This document shows, piece by piece, positions 42,375-51,674 of a stretch of DNA of 64,000 nucleotides. Under the pieces are notes generated by a model. The model saw nothing but the letters and a program-made list of their open reading frames with translations. It did not search any database and was not told the origin of the DNA. The DNA comes from Flavobacterium chryseum (GTDB taxonomy: Bacteria > Bacteroidota > Bacteroidia > Flavobacteriales > Flavobacteriaceae), in contig NZ_SNWW01000003.1 of assembly GCF_004362015.1 (NCBI RefSeq), forward strand, positions 310,001 to 374,000, in the 5' to 3' direction. Within the stretch, counting starts at the first letter, position 1, and each line of letters opens with the position of its first letter. Both the position numbers and the translations under genes were made by a program.

Positions 42375-44222
42375 ATGAAAAAAGTTTATTTATTCGTTTT
42401 GTTTCTAGCAATTGTAGCCTGTCAGAAAAAAGACAGCGTTGAAAAAAAAGCAGTTGTTAAAGACGAACATACATTTTCTAAACCAGAACTTGCTGTCGTA
42501 AAACACTTAGATCTAGATATCAAAGTTGATTTTGATACGCAAACAATTTCAGGAAAAGCTTCCTGGCAAATTGATAATATCAGCAAAGGCAATGAAATTA
42601 TCTTTGACGAAAACACACTTGAAATTACAAAAGTAACTCTGGGTGATGATGAAAAAGAAACCAAATTTGAACTTGGAAATGAAGTTGAATTTCACGGAAA
42701 ACCACTTCATATTACAATTGAGCCAAATACAACTAAAGTAAATATTTACTATAAAACAACCAAAGATGCTGTTGCATTACAATGGTTAACACCACAACAG
42801 ACAGCAGATAAAAAGAAACCGTTCCTTTTTTCTCAAGGCGAAAGCATTTGGTCAAGAACCTGGATTCCTTGTCAGGATTCACCGGGAGTTCGCTTTACTT
42901 ATAATGCAAAAGTTACAGTTCCTAAAGATTTATTAGCGGTGATGAGCGCTGTAAATCCACAGAAGAAAAATGATACCGGAGTTTATACTTTCAAACAAGA
43001 CAAAGCAATTCCGTCTTATTTAATGGCAATTGCTGTTGGAGATATCGAATTTCAATCTATTGATAACAGAACCGGAGTTTATGCAGAACCATCGATGTTA
43101 AAAAAATCGGCTTGGGAATTTGCTGAACTTGGAAAAATGGTGGTTGCTGCCGAAAAATTATACGGACCTTATCGTTGGGGACGTTACGATGTTCTTGTTT
43201 TACCTCCGAGTTTTCCTTACGGCGGAATGGAAAATCCAAATTTAACCTTCTTAACTCCCGGAGTTATTGCAGGAGATCGTTCTTTAACCAGTTTATTGGC
43301 GCACGAATTAGGCCACAGTTGGAGCGGAAATTTAGTTACCAACGCAACTTGGGATGATATTTGGTTAAACGAAGGTTTTACCACTTATGTAGAACACCGC
43401 ATTGGCGAAGCAATATTTGGAGAGAAAGAATTCGAAATGCAGAATGTTATCACTCGCAAAGAATTAGTTGATAATGTAGCTGAATACGGAGACACAAATC
43501 CCGACACAAGACTTAAAGTTAGTTTAACAGGAAGAAATCCTGATGACGGAATAAGTTTAATTCCATACGTAAAAGGTTATGCATTTTTAAGAGTAATTGA
43601 AAACGCCGTTGGACGCGAAAAATTTGATGTTTTCATTAAAAACTACTTTGATGCACACGCTTTCCAATCGATAACAACTGAAGATTTTGTAAAATATATC
43701 AACGAAAATCTTATAAAAGAGGACAAAGCACTTGCTGATAAAATAAAATTAGAAGATTGGATTTACAAGCCAGGAATCCCCTCAAATATTACTGCTGTAA
43801 GTTCTGCTGATTTTGATGCGATAGATAAAATTCAAAAAAGCTGGAGAGAAACAGGTGTTGCAGGTTTAAGCAAAAAAATCACGACAACTGCAGAAAAACA
43901 GCATTTTATTGATCATCTTCCGGCTGATATTACAGTAAAAGAACTAGAAGCAATCGATACTGAATTTAACTTTACAAAAGGCGGAAATTTTATTATCAAA
44001 CGTCAATGGTTTGTTCAGGCAATTCGTCATCAATACAAGGCTGCAAATCCTGCAATCGAGCAGTTTTTAATTGGAATTAGCAGAACCGGATCTGTAATGA
44101 TGCTTTATAAAGAAATGGCAAAAACCCCAGAAGGTAAAGCTTGGGCAAAACAAATTTTTGATAAAGCAAAATCTGGTTATCACGCAACAACAATTCAGGC
44201 TGTTGAAGGTTTATTCAAATAG
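42375..44222 (+). CDS. M1-family metallo-aminopeptidase lipoprotein
   Basis: The 615 residues begin with a lipoprotein signal (MKKVYLFVLFLAIVACQKK). The M1 signature is complete: GGMENPN exopeptidase motif, HELGH at 310-314 with the third zinc ligand E333 in WLNEGF. The C-terminal helical part (about 480-615) resembles the leukotriene-A4-hydrolase type of M1 enzyme. It probably removes N-terminal residues from peptides in the periplasm or at the outer membrane. It is monocistronic, bracketed by terminators on both sides. Confidence 0.93.
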   Translation: MKKVYLFVLFLAIVACQKKDSVEKKAVVKDEHTFSKPELAVVKHLDLDIKVDFDTQTISGKASWQIDNISKGNEIIFDENTLEITKVTLGDDEKETKFELGNEVEFHGKPLHITIEPNTTKVNIYYKTTKDAVALQWLTPQQTADKKKPFLFSQGESIWSRTWIPCQDSPGVRFTYNAKVTVPKDLLAVMSAVNPQKKNDTGVYTFKQDKAIPSYLMAIAVGDIEFQSIDNRTGVYAEPSMLKKSAWEFAELGKMVVAAEKLYGPYRWGRYDVLVLPPSFPYGGMENPNLTFLTPGVIAGDRSLTSLLAHELGHSWSGNLVTNATWDDIWLNEGFTTYVEHRIGEAIFGEKEFEMQNVITRKELVDNVAEYGDTNPDTRLKVSLTGRNPDDGISLIPYVKGYAFLRVIENAVGREKFDVFIKNYFDAHAFQSITTEDFVKYINENLIKEDKALADKIKLEDWIYKPGIPSNITAVSSADFDAIDKIQKSWRETGVAGLSKKITTTAEKQHFIDHLPADITVKELEAIDTEFNFTKGGNFIIKRQWFVQAIRHQYKAANPAIEQFLIGISRTGSVMMLYKEMAKTPEGKAWAKQIFDKAKSGYHATTIQAVEGLFK

Positions 44223-44250
44223 TATTCAGTTACAGTTTGTAGTATGCAAA

Positions 44251-44281
44251 AAATCCCCGATTATAATGTAATCGGGGATTT
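44251..44281. terminator. Bidirectional terminator
   Basis: A perfect 13-bp stem AAATCCCCGATTA/TAATCGGGGATTT has a five-base loop, with A-run and T-run flanks. It lies between the convergent M1 peptidase and glycosyltransferase genes. Confidence 0.9.
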
Positions 44282-44288
44282 TTTTACT

Positions 44289-45533
44289 TTAATTTTTATT
44301 CTTAGCTTCTATCCATTTTGCCATGTATTTGGTACTTTTTAGAGTATGATGCTGCAGCAAACTTCCCATAAAATTATGAAGGCGATGACTTTCAGAATCA
44401 TTTAGTAATGAAGTAATTTCCTCAATTAACGCTGTTGAATATTTGCTAATTTGATAGCATTCATTGACTATTGCAATTCCGTTTTGTTGAGATTGTTTCC
44501 AGAGATTTTCATCCTGATATAAAGCAATGGCGTGTCTTGTAAATTCCTCCATATCATCGGTAATAAAACCATTCCATGGCAAATTAGCAAACATAGCTTC
44601 AGCACCAATTGTTGTGGTTACACTTGGCGTTCCGCATTGCATGGCTTCTAAAAGTTTTCCTTTTAAACCCGCTCCAAAACGAATTGGCGCCAAAACAACT
44701 CGTGCATTTTTTACTATTTCATTCGCTTCTACGGCTCTTCCCATAATAAAAAAACCATTTTTAGGCTGGTGCAATTGTAATACTTTTTGCGAAGGATAGG
44801 CACCATAGACTTCTAAAACAGCTTCGGGAAATTGTTTTTTAATCAAAGGCCAAATGGTATCTTTTAGATGCTGAACCGTATTCCAATTGGGTTCATGAAG
44901 AAAATTTCCGATAAAAACAAAATTTTTGCGTTCTTCAAATGATGGCAATTTTTGCAAATCTTTCTCAGTCATTTCATCAACCAAAAATGGAAGATAATGT
45001 AGTAGACTCAAATCTATTTTGAAAATTTCTTTGAGAAGATTCATCTCAAATTCAGAAATAATAAAAGACAAATCGCATCTTAAAATACTCGCAATTTCTC
45101 GTTTCGCCACTTCTTCTGAAAGTAAATCAGTCAATTGAAACGTTCTGTTTTCTTTGAAAGCTTTTTGTCTTGCCGTTCTTAAACAATGTAAATCTTCGGT
45201 ATCTAGTAATCGGATAGCTCCAGGACAGTTTTCAGAAACGCGCCATCCAAATTGCTCTTCGATCATGAAACGATCAAACAAAATAACATCCGGATTTAAA
45301 TTAATTATAAAATCATCGAAACTGGAATTATTCAATTCGATAGATTTTTTATCCACTCCAAATTCAGCTAAATCAACCATAAAATCACTGTCTAAAGCCG
45401 GGCTTGCAAATGTAATTTCAAATCCGTTTTCTTTGAAAATAGAAATCAATTGCATCATTCTGCCTCCAGCCGCAGACGAATTTGGTTCCGGCCAGACAAA
45501 ACCAATAATTAATAGTTTTTTTATTTGAGTCAT
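44289..45533 (-). CDS. Glycosyltransferase, GT4-like
   Basis: The 414-residue cytoplasmic protein has two Rossmann-like halves. The N-terminal half (about 5-190) begins LLIIGFVWPEPNSSAAGGRMM, a glycine-rich acceptor/donor loop. The C-terminal half (about 200-390) has FVFIGNFLHEPNWNTV and FGAGLKGKLLEAMQCGTPSVTT, the latter matching the GT4 EX7E-type donor region. It should transfer a sugar from a nucleotide donor. No sugar-biosynthesis genes lie nearby, so the acceptor is unknown. It is transcribed alone. Confidence 0.8.
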   Translation of the reverse strand: MTQIKKLLIIGFVWPEPNSSAAGGRMMQLISIFKENGFEITFASPALDSDFMVDLAEFGVDKKSIELNNSSFDDFIINLNPDVILFDRFMIEEQFGWRVSENCPGAIRLLDTEDLHCLRTARQKAFKENRTFQLTDLLSEEVAKREIASILRCDLSFIISEFEMNLLKEIFKIDLSLLHYLPFLVDEMTEKDLQKLPSFEERKNFVFIGNFLHEPNWNTVQHLKDTIWPLIKKQFPEAVLEVYGAYPSQKVLQLHQPKNGFFIMGRAVEANEIVKNARVVLAPIRFGAGLKGKLLEAMQCGTPSVTTTIGAEAMFANLPWNGFITDDMEEFTRHAIALYQDENLWKQSQQNGIAIVNECYQISKYSTALIEEITSLLNDSESHRLHNFMGSLLQHHTLKSTKYMAKWIEAKNKN

Positions 45534-45614
45534 CGTAATTGTTTGAAGCTACAAAATAATGCTTTTTTAAGCGTATTTGCACGATGTTTACTGATAATTG
45601 GCAACAAAAAACAC

Positions 45615-45622
45615 TAATTTTG
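45615..45622 (+). promoter_or_regulatory. -7 promoter box for miaE
   Basis: TAATTTTG is an exact TAnnTTTG match followed by CATTATAT. It lies 24 bases before the ATG at 45646, so the upstream TTG frame start at 45598 cannot be used. Confidence 0.55.
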
Positions 45623-45645
45623 CATTATATAAATTTGTAGGAATT

Positions 45646-46227
45646 ATGCTAGGATTAAAATTAGCCACAGACCCGCGTTGGGTAAATATAGTCGAGTCAA
45701 ATATTGAAGAAATTTTGACTGATCACGCCTGGTGCGAGCAAAAAGCAGCATCAAACGCCATAAGCTTAGTTACTTATAACTCTGAATTAGAAGAATTAGT
45801 AACTGAAATGCTTGTAATTGCACGTGAAGAATTAGAACACTTGCAAATGGTTCATGACCTTATCAAAAAAAGAGGGTTGACTTTGGGTCGTGAAAGAAAA
45901 GATCATTATGTGAATGAACTTTTTAAATTCATGAAAAAAGATGGAAGCCGAAAAGACGCACTTTGTGATCGTTTACTGTTTTCGGCCATGATCGAAGCCA
46001 GAAGCTGCGAACGTTTTAAAGTCCTTTCAGAGAATATAAAAGATGAAGAACTGGCTAAATTCTACCGTGATTTAATGATTTCTGAAGCCGGGCATTATAC
46101 TACTTTTTTAGGTTTCGCAAGAAAATACCAAGACAACATAGACATTGACAAACGTTGGAAAGAATGGATTGAATATGAAGGTTCTATAATTACCAATTAC
46201 GGAAAAAATGAAACCGTTCACGGATAA
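45646..46227 (+). CDS. miaE: tRNA-(ms2io6A)-hydroxylase-like diiron protein
   Basis: The MiaE family hydroxylates the isopentenyl group of the modified adenosine at tRNA position 37, using a non-haem diiron centre. The 193 residues (from ATG 45646, MLGLKLATDPRW) form a ferritin-like helical bundle. Candidate iron-ligand motifs are DHAWCEQKAAS, EELEHLQMVHD, EARSCERFK and SEAGHYTTF. The upstream extension to a TTG at 45598 overlaps the promoter and is not used. It is followed 52 bases later by the AsmA-like gene on the same strand. Confidence 0.92.
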   Translation: MLGLKLATDPRWVNIVESNIEEILTDHAWCEQKAASNAISLVTYNSELEELVTEMLVIAREELEHLQMVHDLIKKRGLTLGRERKDHYVNELFKFMKKDGSRKDALCDRLLFSAMIEARSCERFKVLSENIKDEELAKFYRDLMISEAGHYTTFLGFARKYQDNIDIDKRWKEWIEYEGSIITNYGKNETVHG

Positions 46228-46279
46228 ATTATCCGTTTTTATTTAATTCTAATTCAACATATTTACAATACAATTTAAA

Positions 46280-49036
46280 ATGCCAAATATTAAATTTAAA
46301 TCGGCCTTACTAAAAACAGGAAAATACCTGGGGATAACTTTTGCTGTTATTCTGGGATTACTGTTTTTAACGCCTATTGTTTTTGAAGATCAGATTAAAG
46401 ATCAGATCAAAAAAACGGCAAATGAAAAACTAAGCGCCGAGCTTAACTATTCTGATGTTTCGGTTTCGTTTTTTCGACATTTTCCATCTTTAACTTTAAC
46501 CTTAAACGATTTAAGCCTTAACGGTTCAGCGCCCTATAAAAGCGAAAAATTCATTACAGCAAAAGAAGTTTCTTTTGGGATAAATGTGGCGAGTTTGATT
46601 TTTAGCAAATCAGTAAAAATAGACCAGATTTATTTGTCTGATTCTTTTATTAATGTAAAAGTGAATAAAAATGGTGAGGCAAATTACAACATTTACAAAT
46701 CGAAATCAGAAGTCGAAAAACCTAAAGACAGCACTGAAGCTGCATTAAAACTGGAACGAATTGAGATTATCAACAGTAAAATTATTTACGACGATCAATC
46801 TACAAAAGTTCATTTTGATGCTTTGGGCTTTAATTATTTAGGAAAAGGAGATTTAAACAAATCCGTTTTTGATTTATACTCTAAAGCAAAAATTGAAAAA
46901 CTCAATATCATTTATGAAGATGAACCTTATTTAATGAATAAAAAGGTTGATGCCGATTTGATTACCAAAGCAAATTTCAACTCGTTATCCTTCTTTTTTG
47001 AACAAAATAACTTAAAAATAAACCAGCTTGTAGTCGACTTTAAAGGGAATTTTAATATCCTGAAAGATGGTTATAAAATGGATTTGGTTATAAAATCAGA
47101 CAATAGCGATTTGTATGATGTTTTTACCGCATTTCCACCAAAATACATCACATGGCTTTCTAAAACGGAATTAAAAGGAAATACGAATCTGCTTTTAACC
47201 TTAAAAGGAGATTATATTGCATCGCAAAAAATAGCGCCGGATCTTAATTTACATGTAAAAGTAGAAGATGGTTTTGTCAATTATAATAAAAGCGCCATTC
47301 CGGTTTCGAACCTGAATTTAGAAATTGATACCAAAATGCCGTCTTTAAATTCGGACCTTTTAACCGTAGATGGTAAAAATGTATCCTTAAATATTGATAA
47401 AGATTATTTGAAATCGAACTTTTATATCGAAGGCCTGAATGTACCCAATATTAATGCTGATTTTAAGGCGAAACTTGATCTGCAAAAACTAAATGCTGCT
47501 TTGGGAATTCCAGGTTTGCAATTAAAAGGAACTTTAGTTGGCGATTTAAAAGCAAAAGGGAAATTTGATCATAAAAACAGACTTTTTCCCGTTACAAAAG
47601 GAAGCATTGATTTGAAAAACGGATATATAAAAACCAAATATTATCCGAATGCCATAACCAATATCAATATTAAATCTCATATTGAAGATCAAAAAGGAAC
47701 CTTTGAAGATTTAAAAATTAATCTAAAACCGGCTCAATTTACTTTTGAAGGAAAGCCTGTTTTTGTAGAAGCTGACTTAAGTAATTTTGATGATTTAAAT
47801 TATGACGTTAAAGCAAAAGGAGAACTTGACGTGAATAAAATTTATAAAGTTTTCTCTCAAAAAGGTCTTGATTTAGATGGTTTTATAAAAGCTGATTTAG
47901 CTTTAAAAGGAAAACAAAGCGATGCTGAAAAAGGAAATTACAGCAAACTAAACAATAAAGGAACACTTGAACTTAGAAATATAGGCGTTGCGTCAGAATA
48001 TCTTCCGAAGAAATTTATCATCAAAGAAGGGATTTTTAAAATCAATCAGGATAAAATGTCGTTCAATAACTTTTTGGCGGCGTATGGAGAATCCGATTTT
48101 AAGATGAATGGATATTTGAAAAACGTTTTTAATTATGCAACAACTAAAACAGGAATTCTAAGAGGTTCTTTTTCAGTTTCGGCACGATATATCAATGTTG
48201 ATGAATTTATGTCGAAAACAGAACCTAATACCTCTGTAACACAAAATAAAACTGAGACTAAAGATGCTCCGGCAGAAACAAAACAAACTGGAGTTATTAT
48301 TATTCCGGCAAATTTAGATTTGCAATTAATGACCAGTGCACAAAAAGTAAATTTCGATAAAATGATACTTCAAAATGCATCAGGAAATTTAAAAATGAAC
48401 AAAGGCAAATTGACTATGCAAAATACCGGTTTTAATTTAATCGGATGTAATGTTGCCATGAATGCCAATTATCAAGCCGTAACACCACAAAAAGCAAATT
48501 TCGATTACAACATTAAAGCTTCAGATTTTGATATCAAAAGAGCTTATAATGAAGTTGATATTTTCAGAAAAATGGCAAGTGCTGCAGAAAAAGCTCAGGG
48601 AATCGTATCGCTTGATTATCAACTAAAAGGTCGTTTAAACAGCAATATGGAACCTGTTTATCCGTCATTAGTGGGCGGCGGAACGCTTTCTGTAAAAAAT
48701 GTAAAAGTGAGAGGATTGAAAATGTTTAGTGCCGTAAGCAAACAAACAAGTTCTGAAGCGATAAAAAATCCGGATGTCTCTAAAGTTGATATTAAAACCA
48801 GTATCAAAAATAATATTATGACGATAGAACGGTTTAAATTTAAGTTTGCAGGCTTCAGACCAAGAATTGAAGGTACGACAAGTTTAGACGGAAAATTGAA
48901 CTTAAAAATGCGTTTAGGCTTACCTCCACTGGGCATATTCGGAATTCCAATGACTGTAACGGGAACTCAGGATAATCCTAAAATAAAAGTGGGACGCAAA
49001 ACTGAGGATTTAGAAGAAACGAAGGATACTGAATAA
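46280..49036 (+). CDS. AsmA-family membrane protein
   Basis: The 918-residue protein has one N-terminal transmembrane helix (about residues 14-34, YLGITFAVILGLLFLTPIVF) and a long periplasmic beta-rich part. The N-terminal region (ELNYSDVSVSFFRHFPSLTL) and the C-terminal region (GTTSLDGKLNLKMRLGLPPLGIFGIP) are typical of the AsmA/TamB-like proteins thought to form lipid-conducting bridges between the two membranes. A small Thr/Glu/Lys-rich linker lies near 655-670. Its precise cargo is unknown. A strong terminator follows. Confidence 0.85.
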   Translation: MPNIKFKSALLKTGKYLGITFAVILGLLFLTPIVFEDQIKDQIKKTANEKLSAELNYSDVSVSFFRHFPSLTLTLNDLSLNGSAPYKSEKFITAKEVSFGINVASLIFSKSVKIDQIYLSDSFINVKVNKNGEANYNIYKSKSEVEKPKDSTEAALKLERIEIINSKIIYDDQSTKVHFDALGFNYLGKGDLNKSVFDLYSKAKIEKLNIIYEDEPYLMNKKVDADLITKANFNSLSFFFEQNNLKINQLVVDFKGNFNILKDGYKMDLVIKSDNSDLYDVFTAFPPKYITWLSKTELKGNTNLLLTLKGDYIASQKIAPDLNLHVKVEDGFVNYNKSAIPVSNLNLEIDTKMPSLNSDLLTVDGKNVSLNIDKDYLKSNFYIEGLNVPNINADFKAKLDLQKLNAALGIPGLQLKGTLVGDLKAKGKFDHKNRLFPVTKGSIDLKNGYIKTKYYPNAITNINIKSHIEDQKGTFEDLKINLKPAQFTFEGKPVFVEADLSNFDDLNYDVKAKGELDVNKIYKVFSQKGLDLDGFIKADLALKGKQSDAEKGNYSKLNNKGTLELRNIGVASEYLPKKFIIKEGIFKINQDKMSFNNFLAAYGESDFKMNGYLKNVFNYATTKTGILRGSFSVSARYINVDEFMSKTEPNTSVTQNKTETKDAPAETKQTGVIIIPANLDLQLMTSAQKVNFDKMILQNASGNLKMNKGKLTMQNTGFNLIGCNVAMNANYQAVTPQKANFDYNIKASDFDIKRAYNEVDIFRKMASAAEKAQGIVSLDYQLKGRLNSNMEPVYPSLVGGGTLSVKNVKVRGLKMFSAVSKQTSSEAIKNPDVSKVDIKTSIKNNIMTIERFKFKFAGFRPRIEGTTSLDGKLNLKMRLGLPPLGIFGIPMTVTGTQDNPKIKVGRKTEDLEETKDTE

Positions 49037-49086
49037 ACTTTAAAAATTGCAAATTTTTGAAATTTCAAATTTCAATTTTTGATATA

Positions 49087-49121
49087 AACCTTTGTCAAAG
49101 TTTAAAGCTTTGACAAAGGTT
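49087..49121 (+). terminator. Terminator after the AsmA-like gene
   Basis: A perfect 14-bp stem (49087-49100 with 49108-49121, AACCTTTGTCAAAG) has a seven-base loop, followed by TTTTTATT. A related palindrome occurs at 53770. Confidence 0.85.
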
Positions 49122-49147
49122 TTTTATTATCAAATTCTCACACAATC

Positions 49148-49248
49148 TTGTCATCCCGAGGAACGAGGGATCTCCGCAAGTAGCTCGACATCGCAGATAA
49201 ACTTTGTGTTAGTTTCTTGCGTAGATCCCTCGTTCCTCGGGATGACAA
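49148..49248. repeat. REP-like inverted pair (unit type ATCCC/GGGAT)
   Basis: Perfect 26-base arms (49148-49173 and 49223-49248) are inverted, with an inner CGCAAG/CTTGCG stem extending the fold. Each arm is a hairpin ATCCC-GAGGAACGA-GGGAT. It keeps the loop of the 617-690 copy but has a different, compensated stem. Confidence 0.85.
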
Positions 49249-49288
49249 AAAACACGAATGAATTTAAAGAAAGAAATATTTAAAACAA

Positions 49289-49316
49289 AAAACCCGTTCT
49301 TTTCAGAACGGGTTTT
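49289..49316 (-). terminator. Terminator of the rplU-rpmA transcript
   Basis: A perfect 12-bp stem AAAACCCGTTCT/AGAACGGGTTTT has the loop TTTC. On the minus strand it is followed by TTTTGTTTTA, 20 bases after the rpmA stop. Confidence 0.85.
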
Positions 49317-49335
49317 GTAATAAGTAATCTAATGA

Positions 49336-49596
49336 TTATGCTTCGAATGGAAGAATAGATACATAAGATTTGTTATCTCTTTTCTTTTGGAACTTAACAA
49401 CTCCCGCTACTCTTGCGTGTAGTGTGTGATCTTTACTGATGTAAACATTTTCACCTGGATTGTGTTTTGAACCTCTTTGTCTAACGATAATGTTTCCAGC
49501 AATAGCAGCTTGTCCTCCAAAAATCTTAACGCCTAAACGTTTTGATTCTGATTCTCTACCATTCTTCGAACTACCGACACCTTTCTTGTGAGCCAT
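49336..49596 (-). CDS. rpmA: 50S ribosomal protein L27
   Basis: The 86-residue L27 begins [20 protein letters not shown] and contains [19 protein letters not shown], both diagnostic. Its N-terminal tail reaches toward the peptidyl-transferase centre. There is no long cleavable N-terminal extension of the Firmicutes type. It is cotranscribed with rplU, starting 24 bases after it, the universal order. Confidence 0.98.
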   Translation of the reverse strand: MAHKKGVGSSKNGRESESKRLGVKIFGGQAAIAGNIIVRQRGSKHNPGENVYISKDHTLHARVAGVVKFQKKRDNKSYVSILPFEA

Positions 49597-49620
49597 GACG
49601 TATGAGTTTAAATATTGTTA

Positions 49621-50064
49621 TTATTCTTTAGTAGCTTCTTTTTTTGCTTTTGGAGCTGCTGCTTTTTTTGCTTTTGGAGCTGCTTCTACTTCAGTAGCTG
49701 GAGCATCTTCTGCTACAACTGCTTTTTTAGCTGCTGCTTTTTTAGTTCCGCCTGCTGCAGTAATACCTTCAATTACAATTTGAGTAAGATATTGTCTATG
49801 ACCATTTCTCTTTTTGTATCCTTTTCTTCTTTTCTTTTTGAAAACGATAACTTTATCTCCTTTTAAGTGTTGTAACACTTTAGCTTCTACTGAAGCACCT
49901 TCTATAGCTGGGGCGCCTAAAGTTACGCTACCGTTATCGTCTAATAAAAGAACTTTGTCAAAAGAAATTTTTGAACCTTCTTCATTAGCCAAACGGTGAA
50001 CATAAACCTTTAAGTCTTTGCTTACTTTAAATTGTTGCCCTGCTATCTCTACGATTGCATACAT
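49621..50064 (-). CDS. rplU: 50S ribosomal protein L21 with Ala/Lys-rich tail
   Basis: The first about 100 residues are a standard L21 (MYAIVEIAGQQFKVSKDLKV, FKKKRRKGYKKRNGHRQYLT). The remaining about 45 residues form a low-complexity tail with repeated AAPKAKKAA and acidic patches, making 147 residues against the usual 100-105. The tail is probably disordered and may contact RNA at the ribosome surface. The gene has a well-formed promoter upstream and is followed by rpmA. Confidence 0.97.
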   Translation of the reverse strand: MYAIVEIAGQQFKVSKDLKVYVHRLANEEGSKISFDKVLLLDDNGSVTLGAPAIEGASVEAKVLQHLKGDKVIVFKKKRRKGYKKRNGHRQYLTQIVIEGITAAGGTKKAAAKKAVVAEDAPATEVEAAPKAKKAAAPKAKKEATKE

Positions 50065-50094
50065 ACCAAATTGATTTATTGATTTTTAAGGTTG

Positions 50095-50124
50095 CAAATA
50101 TACAATTAAAAATTTACTGTGCAA
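50095..50124 (-). promoter_or_regulatory. Promoter of rplU-rpmA
   Basis: On the minus strand a TTG (complement of 50122-50124) is followed after 19 bases by TATATTTG (complement of 50095-50102). This is one of the clearest Bacteroidota -33/-7 pairs in the window and lies 31 bases before the rplU start. Confidence 0.7.
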
Positions 50125-50267
50125 TCTCTTATTCTAAAAATATTTTCTTGTTCTTAAAGTCTGTTTTTCAGGGTATTTTGCCTCTTTCTTAAAACGATTT
50201 AGCTGTAAAACACTGTTAAAGTATTATCAAAACAAATATGAATCTTTAAATCATAATTAAAAAAAGG

Positions 50268-50275
50268 TATTTTTG
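50268..50275 (+). promoter_or_regulatory. -7 promoter box for the M16 protease pair
   Basis: TATTTTTG is an exact match, 65 bases upstream of the ATG at 50340. A second palindrome-like stretch ACCTATTACTTATATAGGT follows at 50301-50319 and could be an operator or leader hairpin. Confidence 0.45.
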
Positions 50276-50339
50276 ATGTAACTATAATCAACTCTTGGCT
50301 ACCTATTACTTATATAGGTAACAAAAATTATTAATCTTT

Positions 50340-51662
50340 ATGAAAAACTCAATAATGATGTTAAGTGCTGCATTAATGCTTGGCGGAGTAGCTCATGCTC
50401 AAAAAGTAGCTTTTGAAGAATACAATTTAGACAACGGAATGCATGTTATTTTGCATAATGACCCTTCTGCTCCTGTTGTCATCACATCTGTAATGTATCA
50501 TGTAGGCTCAAAAGACGAACGCCCCGACAGGACAGGTTTTGCACATTTTTTTGAACATTTATTATTTGAAGGAACTCAAAATATAAAACGTGGCGAATGG
50601 ATGAAAATCGTTACAGCCAACGGCGGAGTAAATAATGCTAATACTTCTGATGACAGAACGTATTACTATGAAGTTTTTCCATCAAACAGCCTTGAATTGG
50701 GGCTATGGATGGAATCTGAACGATTGATGCATCCGATTATCAACAAAATTGGAGTTGAAACCCAAAATGAAGTTGTAAAAGAAGAAAAAAGAACGCGTTA
50801 CGACAATCAGCCTTACGGAAATATTCTTCCGGAAGTGAAGAAAAACATGTTCAAAAATCATCCGTATCGCTGGACTACAATTGGTTCAATGAAAGATCTC
50901 GACGCTGCAACTCTTGAAGAATTTCAGGCTTTTAATAAAAAATTCTACACACCCAATAATGCTGTTTTAGTTGTTGCAGGTGATTTTGAAAAAACCAAAA
51001 CCAAAGAATGGATTCAGAAATATTTTGGATCAATTCCGAAAGGTGAAGTCGTAAAAAAACAAACTTTTACAGAAGAACCAATTACACAAACGATTAAAGC
51101 GACTTACGAAGATCCGAATATTCAGATTCCGATGATTGTGGCTTCGTATAGAACTCCTTCAATGAAAACCAGAGATGCAAGAGTTTTAGATTTAATTTCT
51201 TCTTATTTAAGTGATGGAAAAAGCTCGAAATTGTACAAAAAAATAGTTGATGACAAAAAAATGGCACTTCAAATAGGCGCTGTAGGTTTTAGTCAGGAAG
51301 ATTACGGAATGTACATTTTGTACGGCTTACCAATGGGACAATACACAACGAATGATATCTTAAAAGAAATGGACGAGGAAATTGTAAAAATCCAAACGGA
51401 CTTGATTTCTGAAAAAGATTACGAAAAATTACAAAATAAATTCGACAATAATTTCGTCAACGCGAATGCAAGTGTTGAAGGAATTGCTGAAAATTTAGCT
51501 TCTTATTATTTACTTTATGGAGACGTAAATCTTATTAATACTGAAATCGACCTTTATCATTCTATTACAAGAGAAGAGATTAGAGAAGTTGCCAAAAAGT
51601 ACTTAAACCCTAACCAGCGTTTAATTTTAGATTATATTCCTTCAAAGAAAGCTCAAAACTAA
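50340..51662 (+). CDS. M16-family zinc protease, catalytic subunit
   Basis: The 440 residues begin with a signal peptide (MLSAALMLGGVAHAQ). The inverted zinc motif HFFEH at residues 69-73 (HFFEHLLFEG) and the downstream VVKEEKRTRYDN supply the ligands and catalytic Glu of pitrilysin-like proteases. The remaining M16 C-terminal domain (about 225-430) holds the conserved R/Y pocket region. It is followed after 12 bases by an M16 homologue without the zinc motif. The two probably form a periplasmic heterodimer, as in other bacterial M16B pairs. Confidence 0.93.
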   Translation: MKNSIMMLSAALMLGGVAHAQKVAFEEYNLDNGMHVILHNDPSAPVVITSVMYHVGSKDERPDRTGFAHFFEHLLFEGTQNIKRGEWMKIVTANGGVNNANTSDDRTYYYEVFPSNSLELGLWMESERLMHPIINKIGVETQNEVVKEEKRTRYDNQPYGNILPEVKKNMFKNHPYRWTTIGSMKDLDAATLEEFQAFNKKFYTPNNAVLVVAGDFEKTKTKEWIQKYFGSIPKGEVVKKQTFTEEPITQTIKATYEDPNIQIPMIVASYRTPSMKTRDARVLDLISSYLSDGKSSKLYKKIVDDKKMALQIGAVGFSQEDYGMYILYGLPMGQYTTNDILKEMDEEIVKIQTDLISEKDYEKLQNKFDNNFVNANASVEGIAENLASYYLLYGDVNLINTEIDLYHSITREEIREVAKKYLNPNQRLILDYIPSKKAQN

Positions 51663-51674
51663 GAATATAGAATC

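Noticed and set aside
49092..49283. Frame of 63 codons after the AsmA-like gene
   Set aside because: It runs through the terminator and the 26-bp REP-like arms and has no protein-like character.
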